In this document: piece after piece, positions 16,930 through 28,204 of the stretch
How positions within the stretch are numbered: position 1 is the stretch's first letter
Layout of the letters: each line of letters starts with the position of its first letter
From: Exiguobacterium acetylicum
GTDB lineage: Bacteria; Bacillota; Bacilli; Exiguobacteriales; Exiguobacteriaceae
NCBI RefSeq assembly: GCF_019890935.1
Contig: NZ_CP082333.1
Coordinates: 2,506,001 to 2,570,000 of the forward strand
Direction: 5' to 3'
DNA: 64,000 nucleotides
Notes under the pieces: generated by a model
Database searches by the model: none
Seen by the model: the letters and a program-made list of their open reading frames with translations, nothing else
What the model was told of the DNA's origin: nothing
Program-made: the position numbers and the translations under genes

Positions 16930-17055
16930 ATTGATTTTCAGAAAAGACGGAGACTCCTGCGGGAATAGCGGAATAGGTAAGACCCCGCAGGAGCACACGC
17001 GACGAGGAGGCTTGCCTTCCGCCCGCGGAAAGCGACGTCTTGGACGGAAATCAAT
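16930..17055. repeat. Structured intergenic repeat, possible non-coding RNA
   Basis: Nested pairings define a compact fold: ATTGATTT (16930-16937) with AAATCAAT (17048-17055); AAGACG (16944-16949) with CGTCTT (17036-17041); CTCCTGCGGG (16954-16963) with CCCGCAGGAG (16984-16993); TTCCG with CGGAA (17017-17030). From memory, the wording (GGAGACTCCTGCGGG, AAGACCCCGCAGGAG, GCGGAAAGCG, TTGGACGGAAATCAA) resembles a dispersed repeat found in many Bacillaceae genomes. Strand and function are not known. Confidence 0.6.
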
Positions 17056-17084
17056 GAACAATCGGAGTCTAGCTAACAAGTCTT

Positions 17085-17429
17085 TCATCTTTTTGCTTTC
17101 CCGGCTCTTTTTCGCTCCACGAACAAACGCCGAATCAAAGCAACAACGAACGCAACGATTGCCAGCGGCTCAAACAAATAAATCAATAGGAACGTGACAT
17201 CGATGACGGCATCCTCCGGATTATAACGGATGATATAGAGCGCACCGGGTAAGATGGCAATCAGTCCGCCAATTCCGAGTGCCGTTCCCAAAATCAGACT
17301 CTGACGCGAAAACCGGCTCGTGATTTGATACAAACCGATGAATAGTATGAGTTCCGTAAAATAGATGAGGCGCAACGGGATGTCACCAATCGACGTATCA
17401 AGCCCTAAAAACAAAAACCGAAATAGCAT
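17085..17429 (-). CDS. Membrane protein of unknown function
   Basis: Not recognised. Seen: 114 residues with about four hydrophobic segments (2-10, 20-38, 45-68 and 78-103) and a basic tail (RRLFVERKRAGKAKR) that should face the cytoplasm. AGAGGGAAGGGGG lies before the ATG. Single gene, followed by the structured repeat. Confidence 0.65.
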   Translation of the reverse strand: MLFRFLFLGLDTSIGDIPLRLIYFTELILFIGLYQITSRFSRQSLILGTALGIGGLIAILPGALYIIRYNPEDAVIDVTFLLIYLFEPLAIVAFVVALIRRLFVERKRAGKAKR

Positions 17430-17564
17430 GTCGATTCCCCCTTCCCTCTAGTTCTACCCCGAACAGCGTCCTCGTAATGCTTGATTTCCAGTTTCCCTGC
17501 ATATCCTCGCTTCAATTAGGGAATAGCTAGAGAGTTACAGTCACATACAGAGAGTTGGGATCGG

Positions 17565-17885
17565 ATGAAAGAAGAACACTCGATGAAGGTCGTCAGTTGT
17601 CTGAATGATTATTTCGAACGTCATCAGCAGCCCCTTCAGGTCGATCTCTTACGAGGTCTACCACCGATCGTGCTATTGTTGCGCGATGACGCGAAACGTG
17701 CCTTTCCGAAGGAAGCGAACTTGCACGATGAACTGTTACAAGACATCAAACGTTTGATTCAGGAATGTTTGGATCCCGATACACTGCGCGAATTGGGAAT
17801 CGACGTCGATCTCCCGGACTTTTTCGTGACCCGTGCACCGCTTCATTCTGCCCATCATTATCTCGTTACATTCATCGAAGACTGA
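17565..17885 (+). CDS. Hypothetical protein
   Basis: Not recognised. Seen: 106 residues, soluble, with an acidic helical middle (NLHDELLQDIKRLIQECLDPDTLRELGIDVDLPDFF) and a His-rich end (LHSAHHYLVTFIED). Start is uncertain: ATG at 17565 has only a weak upstream purine stretch, and ATG at 17583 is an alternative. It is the only plus-strand gene between hxlR and clpP, and is convergent with the 18024 gene. Confidence 0.5.
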   Translation: MKEEHSMKVVSCLNDYFERHQQPLQVDLLRGLPPIVLLLRDDAKRAFPKEANLHDELLQDIKRLIQECLDPDTLRELGIDVDLPDFFVTRAPLHSAHHYLVTFIED

Positions 17886-17961
17886 CTTCATGTTAAAAGC
17901 AGCTATTTCTTCTTTCACAAAACATGTGAAGCAAGAGATTACTGCTTTTTTTAGGGATAAT

Positions 17962-17998
17962 AAAAAACCGATAGCGCCAAAGCACTACCGGTTTTGTT
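17962..17998. terminator. Terminator between the 17565 and 18024 genes
   Basis: ACCGATAGCGC pairs imperfectly with GCACTACCGGT around a short loop. The minus strand has a clean T run; the plus strand has TTTTGTTT. Confidence 0.75.
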
Positions 17999-18023
17999 TC
18001 CCTTCACGTATGGTAAAGACGAC

Positions 18024-18272
18024 TTAATTCTCAACCTCAAGAATCGCTTCGATTTCAGCTTCTACTTCTTTGTTGACCATTTGCGAACGTTTTTTACGTA
18101 ATTCGAGATCCATCTCCTGATCGATGAACTGATTCGTATGCTTGTCAAAGCAATCAAAGCAGATCGGATAGAAGTCTTTGGCTTCTTTGTTCAGAGAATT
18201 GAATTCCCACGTGTCGAGTTCCAAGTAACTGACTTGGTTGTTCGTTTCAGTTCCACAGATTTCACACTTCAT
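18024..18272 (-). CDS. Small Cys-rich, probably zinc-binding protein
   Basis: Not recognised as a named family. Seen: 82 residues. CEIC near the N-terminus and CFDC around residues 37-40 could form a four-Cys zinc site; the C-terminal half is a charged helix (LELRKKRSQMVNKEVEAEIEAILEVEN). The second ATG (18272) is chosen since AAGGGGG lies 7 bases before it and nearly touches the first ATG. It begins 12 bases after the desaturase stop, so is probably in the same operon. Confidence 0.65.
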   Translation of the reverse strand: MKCEICGTETNNQVSYLELDTWEFNSLNKEAKDFYPICFDCFDKHTNQFIDQEMDLELRKKRSQMVNKEVEAEIEAILEVEN

Positions 18273-18284
18273 CTTCATTCCCCC

Positions 18285-19196
18285 TTACGCGTCAATCTTC
18301 GCTTTTTCGAGTTGGCGTTCTTGACGTTCCTTGATACGCTTCAAACGTCCATGATACTTCATGATGTTCGCTTGAGATTGTTTCGCTTCGTCAGTTGTCG
18401 GTTCTAAATCAGCGATGCCCCAGAATTTGACGACGACGTCTAATACTTGGTCGAAGTATTGGAGTGGTCCATAGTTCGTATCAACAGCAATCGTCTTCAT
18501 CCGTTCCGTGAAGTCCGGCATGACAGCACCTGGCATCGAGAAGTTGATGATGACGTCTTCGAAGAAGACGATGAAGTTCGGGTCAAGCTCTAGATGTGCT
18601 TTGACCGTGTCACGATAGAACGCATAATGCAGCGCTTCATCCTTCGCTAGACGACGGAGTAGCGTTGCTAAGTCTTTGTCGTGTGCCCCTGCGATTTTCG
18701 CGACGTTGTTATAGAAGACGAGTGTCGCTAACTCTTGCAGTGACGTATATGCCATTGTCGCTAACGGGTTCGTGAAGTCCGGGAACCAGCCGTTTTCAAC
18801 GACGCGTCTTCTTAATTGATGAAGTCGCGTTGGATTGACGTTTCGCGTGACGAGTAAATACGTCTCGAGTAAGTTCGAATGCTGATCTTCTTCTGCTGTC
18901 CATGTCCGGACGAAGTCATTGATGACTTCCATCGAGTTCTTGAATGTATAGTCTAAGTGCGACGTGTACCACGGTAGGTTGACTTCTGTCAGTAATGCTG
19001 TCTCGATTGCGACGATGACACCTTCCGGCAGCGTGACTTGGCTTTCGTCCCAAGGAACGCGTTTAAACGACATCGCCTTATCCCACGGAATGAACTCGTG
19101 GTAGCTCCAGTCGATGTTGGCTGAACGCTCCTTGTGAAGTCGATATAACTCTTGAATGCGTGGTTCTAAACGGATATCTAAATCTGAATTTAACAT
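18285..19196 (-). CDS. Acyl-[acyl-carrier-protein] desaturase (soluble diiron enzyme)
   Basis: Introduces a cis double bond into acyl chains on ACP, raising membrane fluidity. Seen: 303 residues with all six expected diiron ligands in register: E71, E103-x-x-H106 (EEDQH), E155, and E187-x-x-H190 (DEALH). This matches the plant stearoyl-ACP desaturase and mycobacterial DesA pattern. The start at 19196 is set by AAAGGAG. Most Bacillales use membrane-bound Des instead, so this soluble type is notable. It would need ferredoxin or another donor, none of which is nearby. The small Cys-rich gene follows it. Confidence 0.88.
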   Translation of the reverse strand: MLNSDLDIRLEPRIQELYRLHKERSANIDWSYHEFIPWDKAMSFKRVPWDESQVTLPEGVIVAIETALLTEVNLPWYTSHLDYTFKNSMEVINDFVRTWTAEEDQHSNLLETYLLVTRNVNPTRLHQLRRRVVENGWFPDFTNPLATMAYTSLQELATLVFYNNVAKIAGAHDKDLATLLRRLAKDEALHYAFYRDTVKAHLELDPNFIVFFEDVIINFSMPGAVMPDFTERMKTIAVDTNYGPLQYFDQVLDVVVKFWGIADLEPTTDEAKQSQANIMKYHGRLKRIKERQERQLEKAKIDA

Positions 19197-19283
19197 GATC
19201 GTATCTCCTTTAGACGTATTTGTCATCTTCATCGAGCAAGATGTAATTAATGCCTATAACTATTTAATTTGCACTTATTTATG

Positions 19284-19314
19284 AGTATAACATTTTAGTC
19301 ATCTACTAAGATGA
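19284..19314 (-). promoter_or_regulatory. Candidate promoter and palindromic operator of the desaturase gene
   Basis: TATACT (19284-19289) lies 17 bases from a weak -35, ATCTTA (19307-19312). The -35 is inside a palindrome TCATCT-N4-AGATGA (19299-19314). A leader of about 80 bases precedes the start codon. Confidence 0.45.
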
Positions 19315-19386
19315 ATCAATTTTTTGACAGTTTAGTATAGTTTTAATGACAAAAATGGTTTTCATGTTTGACATCGCTTGATACAC

Positions 19387-19433
19387 AAAAAACCTCCTAT
19401 CCGTGTGTACGTATCACACGAATAGGAGGTTTT
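19387..19433 (-). terminator. Terminator of the glycolytic operon (after eno)
   Basis: AAACCTCCTATCCGTGTG (19390-19407) pairs with 19416-19433, 17 of 18 positions matched, then a T run on the minus strand. Confidence 0.92.
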
Positions 19434-19465
19434 CCTTATAGCTTGTTCAAACGATCAACCTGAAA

Positions 19466-20758
<1,293 letters not shown>

Positions 20759-20817
20759 TTAAATTCGCTCCTTTTGTGTGTAAGAAATATGTGGTGTAGC
20801 TACTTCGATCGACGGGA

Positions 20818-22365
20818 TTATTTCTTCAATACGATCGATTTACCAGTCATCTCTGCTGGTTGGTCCGCTCCGAGGAGATCAAGGACCGTTGGTGCGAGGT
20901 CAGCGAGTGCACCTGTGAGTGGTTCAAGGAGTTCAACGTCCTCGACCGTCACGATACATGGAACCGGTTCCGTCGTATGCGCCGTCATCTTACTGCCGTC
21001 CGCATTGAGGACTTTATCCGCGTTCCCGTGGTCAGCCGTGATGACTGCCGCGCCGCCTTTGCTGAGAATCAAGTCAACGACTTTCCCAAGACACTCATCG
21101 ACAGCTTCGATCGCCTTTTTCGTCGGCTCGAGCATACCCGAGTGACCGACCATATCCGGGTTAGCGAAGTTGAGGATGATCGCGTCGTGTTTGTCCGAGT
21201 TGATTGCGTCGACGAGGGCATCTGTGACTTCATAGACGCTCATCTCCGGTTTCAAGTCGTATGTCGCGACTTTTGGTGAAGGGATCAAGATCCGATCTTC
21301 CCCTTCGTATGGTTCTTCACGTTGTCCGTTGAAGAAGAACGTGACGTGCGGATACTTTTCCGTTTCCGCGATGCGTAGCTGTTTGAGACCTTGTTTTGAC
21401 AATGTCTCCCCAAGCGTGTTCTTGATGTCTTCAGGCGGGAAGACGATGTCCGTATCGATCGCATCCGAGTACTTCGTCATCGAGACGAGTAGCAGGTTCT
21501 TCGGTGCGTTGTCCGGAATCTCGAATCCGTCGAAGCCACCTTTTTCTTTGTAGACTTTTGAAAGCTGAATCGCACGGTCAGGACGATAGTTGAAGAACAC
21601 GATCGCATCGTTATCGTGGATCGGTGCGACTGGCGTACCGTCTTCCTGCACGACAACAGTTGGTTCGATGAACTCATCCGTTACGTCTTGTTTGTACGAA
21701 GCTTCAACCATGCCGATTGGATCCTTCGTCGTTGGACCTTCACCGAACGTGATGGCGTCATAGACTTTCTTGACGCGTTCCCAACGGTTATCGCGATCCA
21801 TCGCATAGTAGCGACCAGAGATACTCGCGAATTGTCCAACATTCAATTCATCCATCTTCGCTTGCGCGTCACGGAGGAAACCAGCGCCCGATTGTGGGTC
21901 GCAGTCACGACCGTCCGTGAAAGCATGGAGGTAGACTTTTTCGATTTCGTGAAGTTTCGCGAATTCGAGCACTGCATATAAGTGGTTGATGTGACTGTGG
22001 ATTCCACCGTCAGAGACCAAACCGAAGATATGAAGCGCTGAACCGTATTTCTTCACGTGACCTGCCGCATCGTTCATCGCTTGACGCGAGAAGAACGAGC
22101 GATCCTTGACCGCGTTGTTGATTCGGGATAGCGATTGATAGACGACGCGACCTGCACCGATGTTGAGGTGACCCACTTCTGAGTTCCCCATTTGACCTTC
22201 AGGCAAACCGACGTATTCGCCTTTCGCATTCAACAACGTATGCGGGTATTGACCCCAGTAACGGTCGAAGTTCGGTTTGTTTGCCGCCGTAACGGCATTT
22301 CCGAACTCCTCGTCACGCATACCAAAACCATCAAGGATGATCAGTGCGACTGGACGTTTTTTCAT
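20818..22365 (-). CDS. gpmI: Phosphoglycerate mutase, cofactor-independent
   Basis: Mn-dependent interconversion of 3- and 2-phosphoglycerate. Seen: 515 residues. D12 (ILDGFG) and the phosphorylated serine S62 (GNSEVGH) are present, as is the C-terminal metal site TADHGNAD. The gene begins exactly where tpiA stops, with no gap, so it is probably translated by coupling. Confidence 0.97.
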   Translation of the reverse strand: MKKRPVALIILDGFGMRDEEFGNAVTAANKPNFDRYWGQYPHTLLNAKGEYVGLPEGQMGNSEVGHLNIGAGRVVYQSLSRINNAVKDRSFFSRQAMNDAAGHVKKYGSALHIFGLVSDGGIHSHINHLYAVLEFAKLHEIEKVYLHAFTDGRDCDPQSGAGFLRDAQAKMDELNVGQFASISGRYYAMDRDNRWERVKKVYDAITFGEGPTTKDPIGMVEASYKQDVTDEFIEPTVVVQEDGTPVAPIHDNDAIVFFNYRPDRAIQLSKVYKEKGGFDGFEIPDNAPKNLLLVSMTKYSDAIDTDIVFPPEDIKNTLGETLSKQGLKQLRIAETEKYPHVTFFFNGQREEPYEGEDRILIPSPKVATYDLKPEMSVYEVTDALVDAINSDKHDAIILNFANPDMVGHSGMLEPTKKAIEAVDECLGKVVDLILSKGGAAVITADHGNADKVLNADGSKMTAHTTEPVPCIVTVEDVELLEPLTGALADLAPTVLDLLGADQPAEMTGKSIVLKK

Positions 22366-23118
22366 TTAAATCGCCTCCAACAGTTTGAGGAACGATCCTG
22401 TCTCAAGACTTGCACCGCCGACGAGCGCGCCGTCGATGTCTGGTTGAGCCATATATTCTTTGATGTTTTCCGGTTTGACGCTACCACCGTATTGGATGCG
22501 GACAGCTTCTGCTGCTTCAGCACCGAATTCAGCTGCAACGACGTCACGGACGAATTTACAAGAATCTTGTGCATCTTGTTCTGTCGCTGATTTACCTGTT
22601 CCGATTGCCCAGACAGGCTCGTAAGCGACGACGAGATTTTTCACTTGGTCGACAGTAAGACCTTTAAGGCTGTTTGCTGTCTGTTCGCGGATGACGTCTT
22701 CGAACTTGCCGCCTTCACGCTCTTCCAGTGTTTCACCTACACAAACGATTGGAACGAGACCGTGCTCGAACGCTTTTTTCGCTTTGCTGTTGATGAACGC
22801 ATCTGTTTCGCCGAAGTACTCACGACGCTCAGAGTGACCGAGGATGACGTAAGTCACGTCGAGTTCTTTGAGCATGAGCGGGCTGATTTCACCAGTGAAC
22901 GCACCGCTCTCTTTGTCGTACATGTTTTGAGCACCGATCTTAAGATCCGTACCAGCTGCTGCTTCTGTCAAGTGTGCCAAGAATACTGCTGGCGCACAGA
23001 CGGCTGCGTCGACTGTCGTCGAAGCAGGTACAGCTCCTTTGACTTCCTCAACGAATGCGACTGCATCCTTGAGCGTCAGATTCATCTTCCAGTTACCTGC
23101 GATAATTGGTTTACGCAT
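22366..23118 (-). CDS. tpiA: Triosephosphate isomerase
   Basis: Interconverts dihydroxyacetone phosphate and glyceraldehyde 3-phosphate. Seen: 250 residues with the TIM signature residues N9 and K11 (GNWKMN), the catalytic His in GHSERR near 95, and the catalytic Glu in [11 protein letters not shown] near 165, followed by GGSVKPEN. In the glycolytic operon between pgk and gpmI. Confidence 0.98.
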   Translation of the reverse strand: MRKPIIAGNWKMNLTLKDAVAFVEEVKGAVPASTTVDAAVCAPAVFLAHLTEAAAGTDLKIGAQNMYDKESGAFTGEISPLMLKELDVTYVILGHSERREYFGETDAFINSKAKKAFEHGLVPIVCVGETLEEREGGKFEDVIREQTANSLKGLTVDQVKNLVVAYEPVWAIGTGKSATEQDAQDSCKFVRDVVAAEFGAEAAEAVRIQYGGSVKPENIKEYMAQPDIDGALVGGASLETGSFLKLLEAI

Positions 23119-23145
23119 TGAGAAACACTCCCTTGTGAACTTAGA

Positions 23146-24330
23146 TTACTTGTCGTTTAGCGCTTCGACACCAGGAAGAGCTTTCCCTTCCATGAACTCG
23201 AGACTTGCTCCACCACCTGTAGAGATGTGGCTCATTTTGTCAGCAAGACCGAATTTCTCTGCCGCAGCAGCTGAGTCGCCACCGCCGATGATTGAGTACG
23301 CATCGCTGTCCGCAAGAGCTTGCGCGACACCTTTTGTACCGTTTGCGTATTTATCGAGTTCGAATACGCCCATCGGTCCGTTCCAGACGACGAGTTTCGA
23401 GTTCTTGATTGCCTCTGAGTAGAGTTCAACCGTTTTTGGACCGATATCAAGTGACATGTGATCGGCTGGGATCTCTGTGATGTCACGTGGTCCGACATAT
23501 GTTTCTTCTCCGAATTCCTTCGTGATGACGCAGTCGATTGGCATGAGGAACTTAACGCCTTTTTCTTCTGCTTTCTTCATGAATTCCTTCGCTTGGTCGA
23601 TTTTGTCGACCTCAAGAAGTGAAGTACCGACTTCGATACCACGAGCTGTGAGGAACGTGTACGATAAGCCGCCACCGATGATCAACGTATCGACGATGTC
23701 GAGTAAGTGATCGATGACACCGATTTTGTCCGCTACTTTCGAACCACCGATGATTGCCGTGAACGGGCGATCTGGGTTAGAGAGAGCTTTACCGAGAACT
23801 TGAAGTTCTTTTTCGATGAGAAGACCGGCAACTGCTGTGTCGACATGGTGTGCGATACCTTCTGTCGATGCGTGTGCACGGTGTGCTGCGCCGAACGCGT
23901 CGTTGACGAAGACGTCAGCGAGTTTCGCGAATCCTTTAGCGAGCTCTTCGTCGTTTTTCGTTTCACCAGGGTAGAAGCGGACGTTCTCTAAGACGACGAC
24001 ATCGCCGTTTTCGAGTTTGCTGACTGCTTCTTCTGCAACTGGACCGTATGCTTCTTCAACGAGCTTGATGTCTTTACCAAGCAATTCGCTGAGGCGTGCT
24101 ACGACTGGTGCAAGTGAGAACTCAGGGTTCTTTTCGCCTTTTGGACGACCCATGTGGCTAGCGAGAATGACTTTTGCTCCGCCGTCGATCAAGTGTTTGA
24201 TCGTTGGGAGTGCAGCACGGATCCGTGTGTCATCCGTGATTTTACCGTCTTCCAACGGTACGTTGAAATCCACGCGTGTAAATACGCGTTTTCCTTGTAC
24301 ATCGATGTCGCGAATCGATTTCTTATTCAT
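23146..24330 (-). CDS. pgk: Phosphoglycerate kinase
   Basis: Makes ATP from 1,3-bisphosphoglycerate. Seen: 394 residues, with [30 protein letters not shown], the hinge region and the ADP-binding GGGDSAAA and [19 protein letters not shown]-like site precedes the ATG. It is separated from gapA by two hairpins. Confidence 0.98.
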   Translation of the reverse strand: MNKKSIRDIDVQGKRVFTRVDFNVPLEDGKITDDTRIRAALPTIKHLIDGGAKVILASHMGRPKGEKNPEFSLAPVVARLSELLGKDIKLVEEAYGPVAEEAVSKLENGDVVVLENVRFYPGETKNDEELAKGFAKLADVFVNDAFGAAHRAHASTEGIAHHVDTAVAGLLIEKELQVLGKALSNPDRPFTAIIGGSKVADKIGVIDHLLDIVDTLIIGGGLSYTFLTARGIEVGTSLLEVDKIDQAKEFMKKAEEKGVKFLMPIDCVITKEFGEETYVGPRDITEIPADHMSLDIGPKTVELYSEAIKNSKLVVWNGPMGVFELDKYANGTKGVAQALADSDAYSIIGGGDSAAAAEKFGLADKMSHISTGGGASLEFMEGKALPGVEALNDK

Positions 24331-24360
24331 ACATTCGTCCTCCGTCTCTTACGTATAGTG

Positions 24361-24428
24361 AGGGGCGAATGCCCCTCCCGCTTTTTTCCGCAATAAGAGC
24401 GGAGACTGATATCGTTTCCGCTCTTATT
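24361..24428 (-). promoter_or_regulatory. Two hairpins between gapA and pgk
   Basis: A long stem (24392-24406 with 24414-24428) is followed by a short one, AGGGGC-GAAT-GCCCCT (24361-24376). Neither has a T run, so these look like mRNA-stabilising or processing elements rather than a terminator. Confidence 0.5.
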
Positions 24429-24451
24429 CAATTGCTATTTAATTGCTCGAA

Positions 24452-25501
<1,050 letters not shown>

Positions 25502-25512
25502 TCAAAAGGGGG

Positions 25513-26541
25513 TTACCCTTTCAAAATCGAAGCTGCTGCGCCTTCATCCGTAATCAGGATGATGTCTGGCGACTGTTTGACATAGGCGTTGATCGCTTCT
25601 GCCTTCGAATGACCACCTGCGACGACGATGACGTGTTCGACTTGCTTCAAGTCAGCCAGTTGGAGACCAACCGTCTTGACCCGATGCACGATGTTCCCGT
25701 CTCGGTCGAAGTAATATCCGAATGCTTCCGCTACTGCCTGTTCATGTTCCAGTCGGGTCAGGAGATCCTCAGACGCGCGACGACGTTTTGCCATCGTTTT
25801 CGCCTCACCAATTCCATGTACCACGATTGAAGCACCTTTAATCATTTGAAGCACATTTTTTATGCTCGGCTCTTCGATCATCTTGACGAACGTCTCTGTG
25901 CTGACCATGTCTGGGATGTGAAGCAGATGATAATCACTTTGAGCGCGTGACGCCATCCGTGAGCATACTGTGTTCGCTTGTAGTTCGAGCGTTTCTCCCA
26001 GTCCTCCGCGTGCCGGAACGAACGTCATCGGACGGTGTTCCTTGTCTGGCGACATCATCGCCGCGACGGAAGCCATCGTCGTACCACCTGTGACAGCGAT
26101 CGTATTGTGATGGTCTGAAGAAAGCTCTCGTTTGAGTCGTGCGACGGTTGCCCGTCCCATGTCTCGTTGTACCCAGAAGGTCTCATCGGAATCACCCGGT
26201 ACGATGACGACGTCCCGTACTCCGAGCCTCTCTTTCAGAGCTTTCGCCATGTCTGAGATCCCTGCGAGTTCTCCCATGATGCTGTGCATGCTGCGAAGAA
26301 CGTTTCGTCCTTCATCCGTCAAGGACATCCCTTGCGTCGCGACCTCTAGGAGGTCTTGCTGCTTCAAGAAGTCGACTTCCCGCCGTAAGACGCGTTCCGT
26401 CAAGCCAAGGCTTGTCGCAAGCGTACGTCGTCCGATTGGTTGCATCAGTCGTACGTAATGAAGGATGTCGTAGCGTGTCTGCATTTCTTCGATCAGATCA
26501 GGCACGATTCGTTTTTGGATCTGGACTAACTGCCGAATCAT
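25513..26541 (-). CDS. cggR: Central glycolytic genes regulator CggR
   Basis: DeoR/SorC-family repressor whose DNA binding is relieved by fructose 1,6-bisphosphate in B. subtilis. Seen: 342 residues with an N-terminal winged helix (RRTLATSLGLTERVLRREVDFL) and a sugar-binding domain (TGGTTMASVA, PARGGLGE, VVAGGHSKAEAI). The start at 26541 follows GAGAGGAGAGG; upstream in-frame codons cover the operator and are rejected. First gene of the operon. Confidence 0.95.
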   Translation of the reverse strand: MIRQLVQIQKRIVPDLIEEMQTRYDILHYVRLMQPIGRRTLATSLGLTERVLRREVDFLKQQDLLEVATQGMSLTDEGRNVLRSMHSIMGELAGISDMAKALKERLGVRDVVIVPGDSDETFWVQRDMGRATVARLKRELSSDHHNTIAVTGGTTMASVAAMMSPDKEHRPMTFVPARGGLGETLELQANTVCSRMASRAQSDYHLLHIPDMVSTETFVKMIEEPSIKNVLQMIKGASIVVHGIGEAKTMAKRRRASEDLLTRLEHEQAVAEAFGYYFDRDGNIVHRVKTVGLQLADLKQVEHVIVVAGGHSKAEAINAYVKQSPDIILITDEGAAASILKG

Positions 26542-26578
26542 GTATTTCCCTCTCCTCTCAAGTAGCTGGACGCTTTCT

Positions 26579-26604
26579 GTCCCGCATGTCATAACGTGTC
26601 CCAC
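26579..26604 (-). promoter_or_regulatory. CggR operator
   Basis: On the minus strand GTGGGAC and GCGGGAC stand 19 bases apart with TGAC between. This resembles the B. subtilis operator described as CGGGAC-N6-TGTC-N4-CGGGAC, but one base shorter. It lies just downstream of the promoter. Confidence 0.75.
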
Positions 26605-26617
26605 TTGGTACACCGTT

Positions 26618-26646
26618 ATCATAACAGTCCGTTTCTCGCCTTGCAA
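26618..26646 (-). promoter_or_regulatory. Sigma-A promoter of the cggR-glycolytic operon
   Basis: TTGCAA (26641-26646), 17 bases, TATGAT (26618-26623). It sits between the glutaredoxin-like gene and cggR. Confidence 0.82.
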
Positions 26647-26656
26647 GTCTCGTTTC

Positions 26657-26917
26657 TCAAGTTTTTTGAAGTAAGCGGTTTCTTATCGTTTCCGTCTCGA
26701 ATTTGCCATAACTCCAGATTTCCTCGTCATGCATGACGACCGGAATCTCATATAAAAACCGTAGACTGAGCGCTTCATCCTGATCAATGTTGACTTCCTC
26801 GAACGTCCATTCCGGAAACTCATCGAGTACGAAGTCGAGTAAGATGGCGGCCTCTTCACATAGCGTACATCCCGGACGTGAATAGAGTGTTAAGTGTCTG
26901 TGTCGTTTTAATCCCAT
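26657..26917 (-). CDS. Glutaredoxin-like protein
   Basis: Thioredoxin-fold protein of the small DUF836-type glutaredoxin family. Seen: 86 residues, LTLYSRPGCTLCEEA with the redox pair CTLC, and the cis-Pro segment EIPVVM. It overlaps the end of rpoN by 10 bases, so the two are co-transcribed. Its stop is followed almost at once by the cggR promoter. Confidence 0.85.
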   Translation of the reverse strand: MGLKRHRHLTLYSRPGCTLCEEAAILLDFVLDEFPEWTFEEVNIDQDEALSLRFLYEIPVVMHDEEIWSYGKFETETIRNRLLQKT

Positions 26918-28050
26918 TCTGATTGCGCCTTCCTTTGCTGCATCGTTTTTTTCGTTAAACCAAGCGCTGCCCGGTACTTCGCGACCGTCCGTCGCGCGAC
27001 TGTCAGACCGTCTGCTTGCAGGCGATCCGTCAATTGCTGATCACTTAACGGACGATCGCTGTGTTGAATGTATTCGGCGATCCGCCTTTTAATCAAAAAA
27101 CTCGAATCTCCGGTTGTCGTCCGTGAGACGAACAAGTCTTCTAAAGCAACGAGACCATGGACCGTCTCGACATACTTCGCAGCAATCGCTCGACCAATCG
27201 TTGACGGATGATGTCCCGTCGCCTCAGCGACTTGTTTTTTCGTCAATGGCTCAAGATGCAGTTCTCCCTTGAACCAGCGTTCTTGTCGCTCAAGCAAGAT
27301 CGAGAGGATGGCATGCATCGTGACACGGCGTCGTTCGTACGCGCGCAAAAAAGGCGTTGTCTCTTTTAATCCGAGCCACGTCTGATCCGTATCGAGTGTC
27401 ATCCAATCGATCTGAAGTTTTCCATCTAACAGGTGAATCCGTGCTTCTGCCATAACCGATCGTTCTTCTTTAGGAAGATCCGGTGTCCGGCTCAGCCGCG
27501 TCAATCGTTTTCGCAACCGCGCTCGATCCTGTTCACTGAACTGAGCGAACACCTGACTCGCCGGTTCATGCCGCAACCGATCCGTCAGTCCGATCAATTC
27601 CGCGTCGTCTAGCTCGATCGCCTGTAACCATTGGCACTCGCGCTCCGAGCGGGCAGCGATGCCGACTGGTTCACATTGTTGTAAGAGTGTCCGTGCTTCT
27701 GTAATCGTTGCGACATCGGTCGAGAAGGATGCAGCGAGCTGCTCGTCCGATGTCCGCAATAAACCGTCCGCTTCTAAATACACGATGAGTTGTTCCGCCA
27801 TATATCCTATTTCCTGTCTGACTGATTCTAAACGTATTTGTGTAAGAAGCTCGTCTTCATAGGATGCCAAATGTCCTGCCATCTGCTCGACCTCTAGCGA
27901 AACCTGATTCGGGTAATGACGATGCAACCGTCGTTTCAACCGTCGCCATTCCTCCTCGAGCTCAGCTGCTGGTTGCTCAAGTACATGTAACTGATATTGT
28001 TGTGACGCCGATAACGTCATCTGTTGCGTCTGTTCCTGACGTTGATCCAT
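26908..28050 (-). CDS. sigL: RNA polymerase sigma-54 factor (SigL), short form
   Basis: Alternative sigma factor that recognises -24/-12 promoters and needs an AAA+ activator. Seen: 380 residues, short against about 436 for B. subtilis SigL. The Gln-rich N-terminus (QQMTLSASQQYQLHVLEQ), core-binding middle, helix-turn-helix (LTKKQVAEATGHHPSTIGRAI) and a C-terminal RpoN box ARRTVAKYR are all present, so the shortening must lie in linker or core-binding parts. The start at 28050 is set by GGAGGAGGGGG. Co-transcribed with the glutaredoxin-like gene. Confidence 0.92.
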   Translation of the reverse strand: MDQRQEQTQQMTLSASQQYQLHVLEQPAAELEEEWRRLKRRLHRHYPNQVSLEVEQMAGHLASYEDELLTQIRLESVRQEIGYMAEQLIVYLEADGLLRTSDEQLAASFSTDVATITEARTLLQQCEPVGIAARSERECQWLQAIELDDAELIGLTDRLRHEPASQVFAQFSEQDRARLRKRLTRLSRTPDLPKEERSVMAEARIHLLDGKLQIDWMTLDTDQTWLGLKETTPFLRAYERRRVTMHAILSILLERQERWFKGELHLEPLTKKQVAEATGHHPSTIGRAIAAKYVETVHGLVALEDLFVSRTTTGDSSFLIKRRIAEYIQHSDRPLSDQQLTDRLQADGLTVARRTVAKYRAALGLTKKTMQQRKAQSEWD

Positions 28051-28152
28051 CGATTCCCCCTCCTCCACTTCTTATTATAGAAGAAACGTTTTGAAAAACG
28101 TGCTCTGAACCTTTCTCGAACCGCTCAGGAAAAGAAAAGTCCTGCTTTCCTA

Positions 28153-28181
28153 TTGCTTTTCTGAAAAAATGTCGCTATACT
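28153..28181 (+). promoter_or_regulatory. Promoter of tRNA-Arg
   Basis: TTGCTT (28153-28158), 17 bases, TATACT (28176-28181), ending about 24 bases before the tRNA. Confidence 0.7.
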
Positions 28182-28204
28182 ATTAATTGTTCAGTACATC
28201 AGAT

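Larger units (their letters stand above)
16729..17084. other. Gene-free stretch holding a hairpin and a structured repeat
   Basis: No credible reading frame is present. The left part (16729-16860) shows nothing beyond the upstream region of the small membrane gene. The rest holds the hairpin at 16863-16901 and the folded repeat at 16930-17055. Confidence 0.6.
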
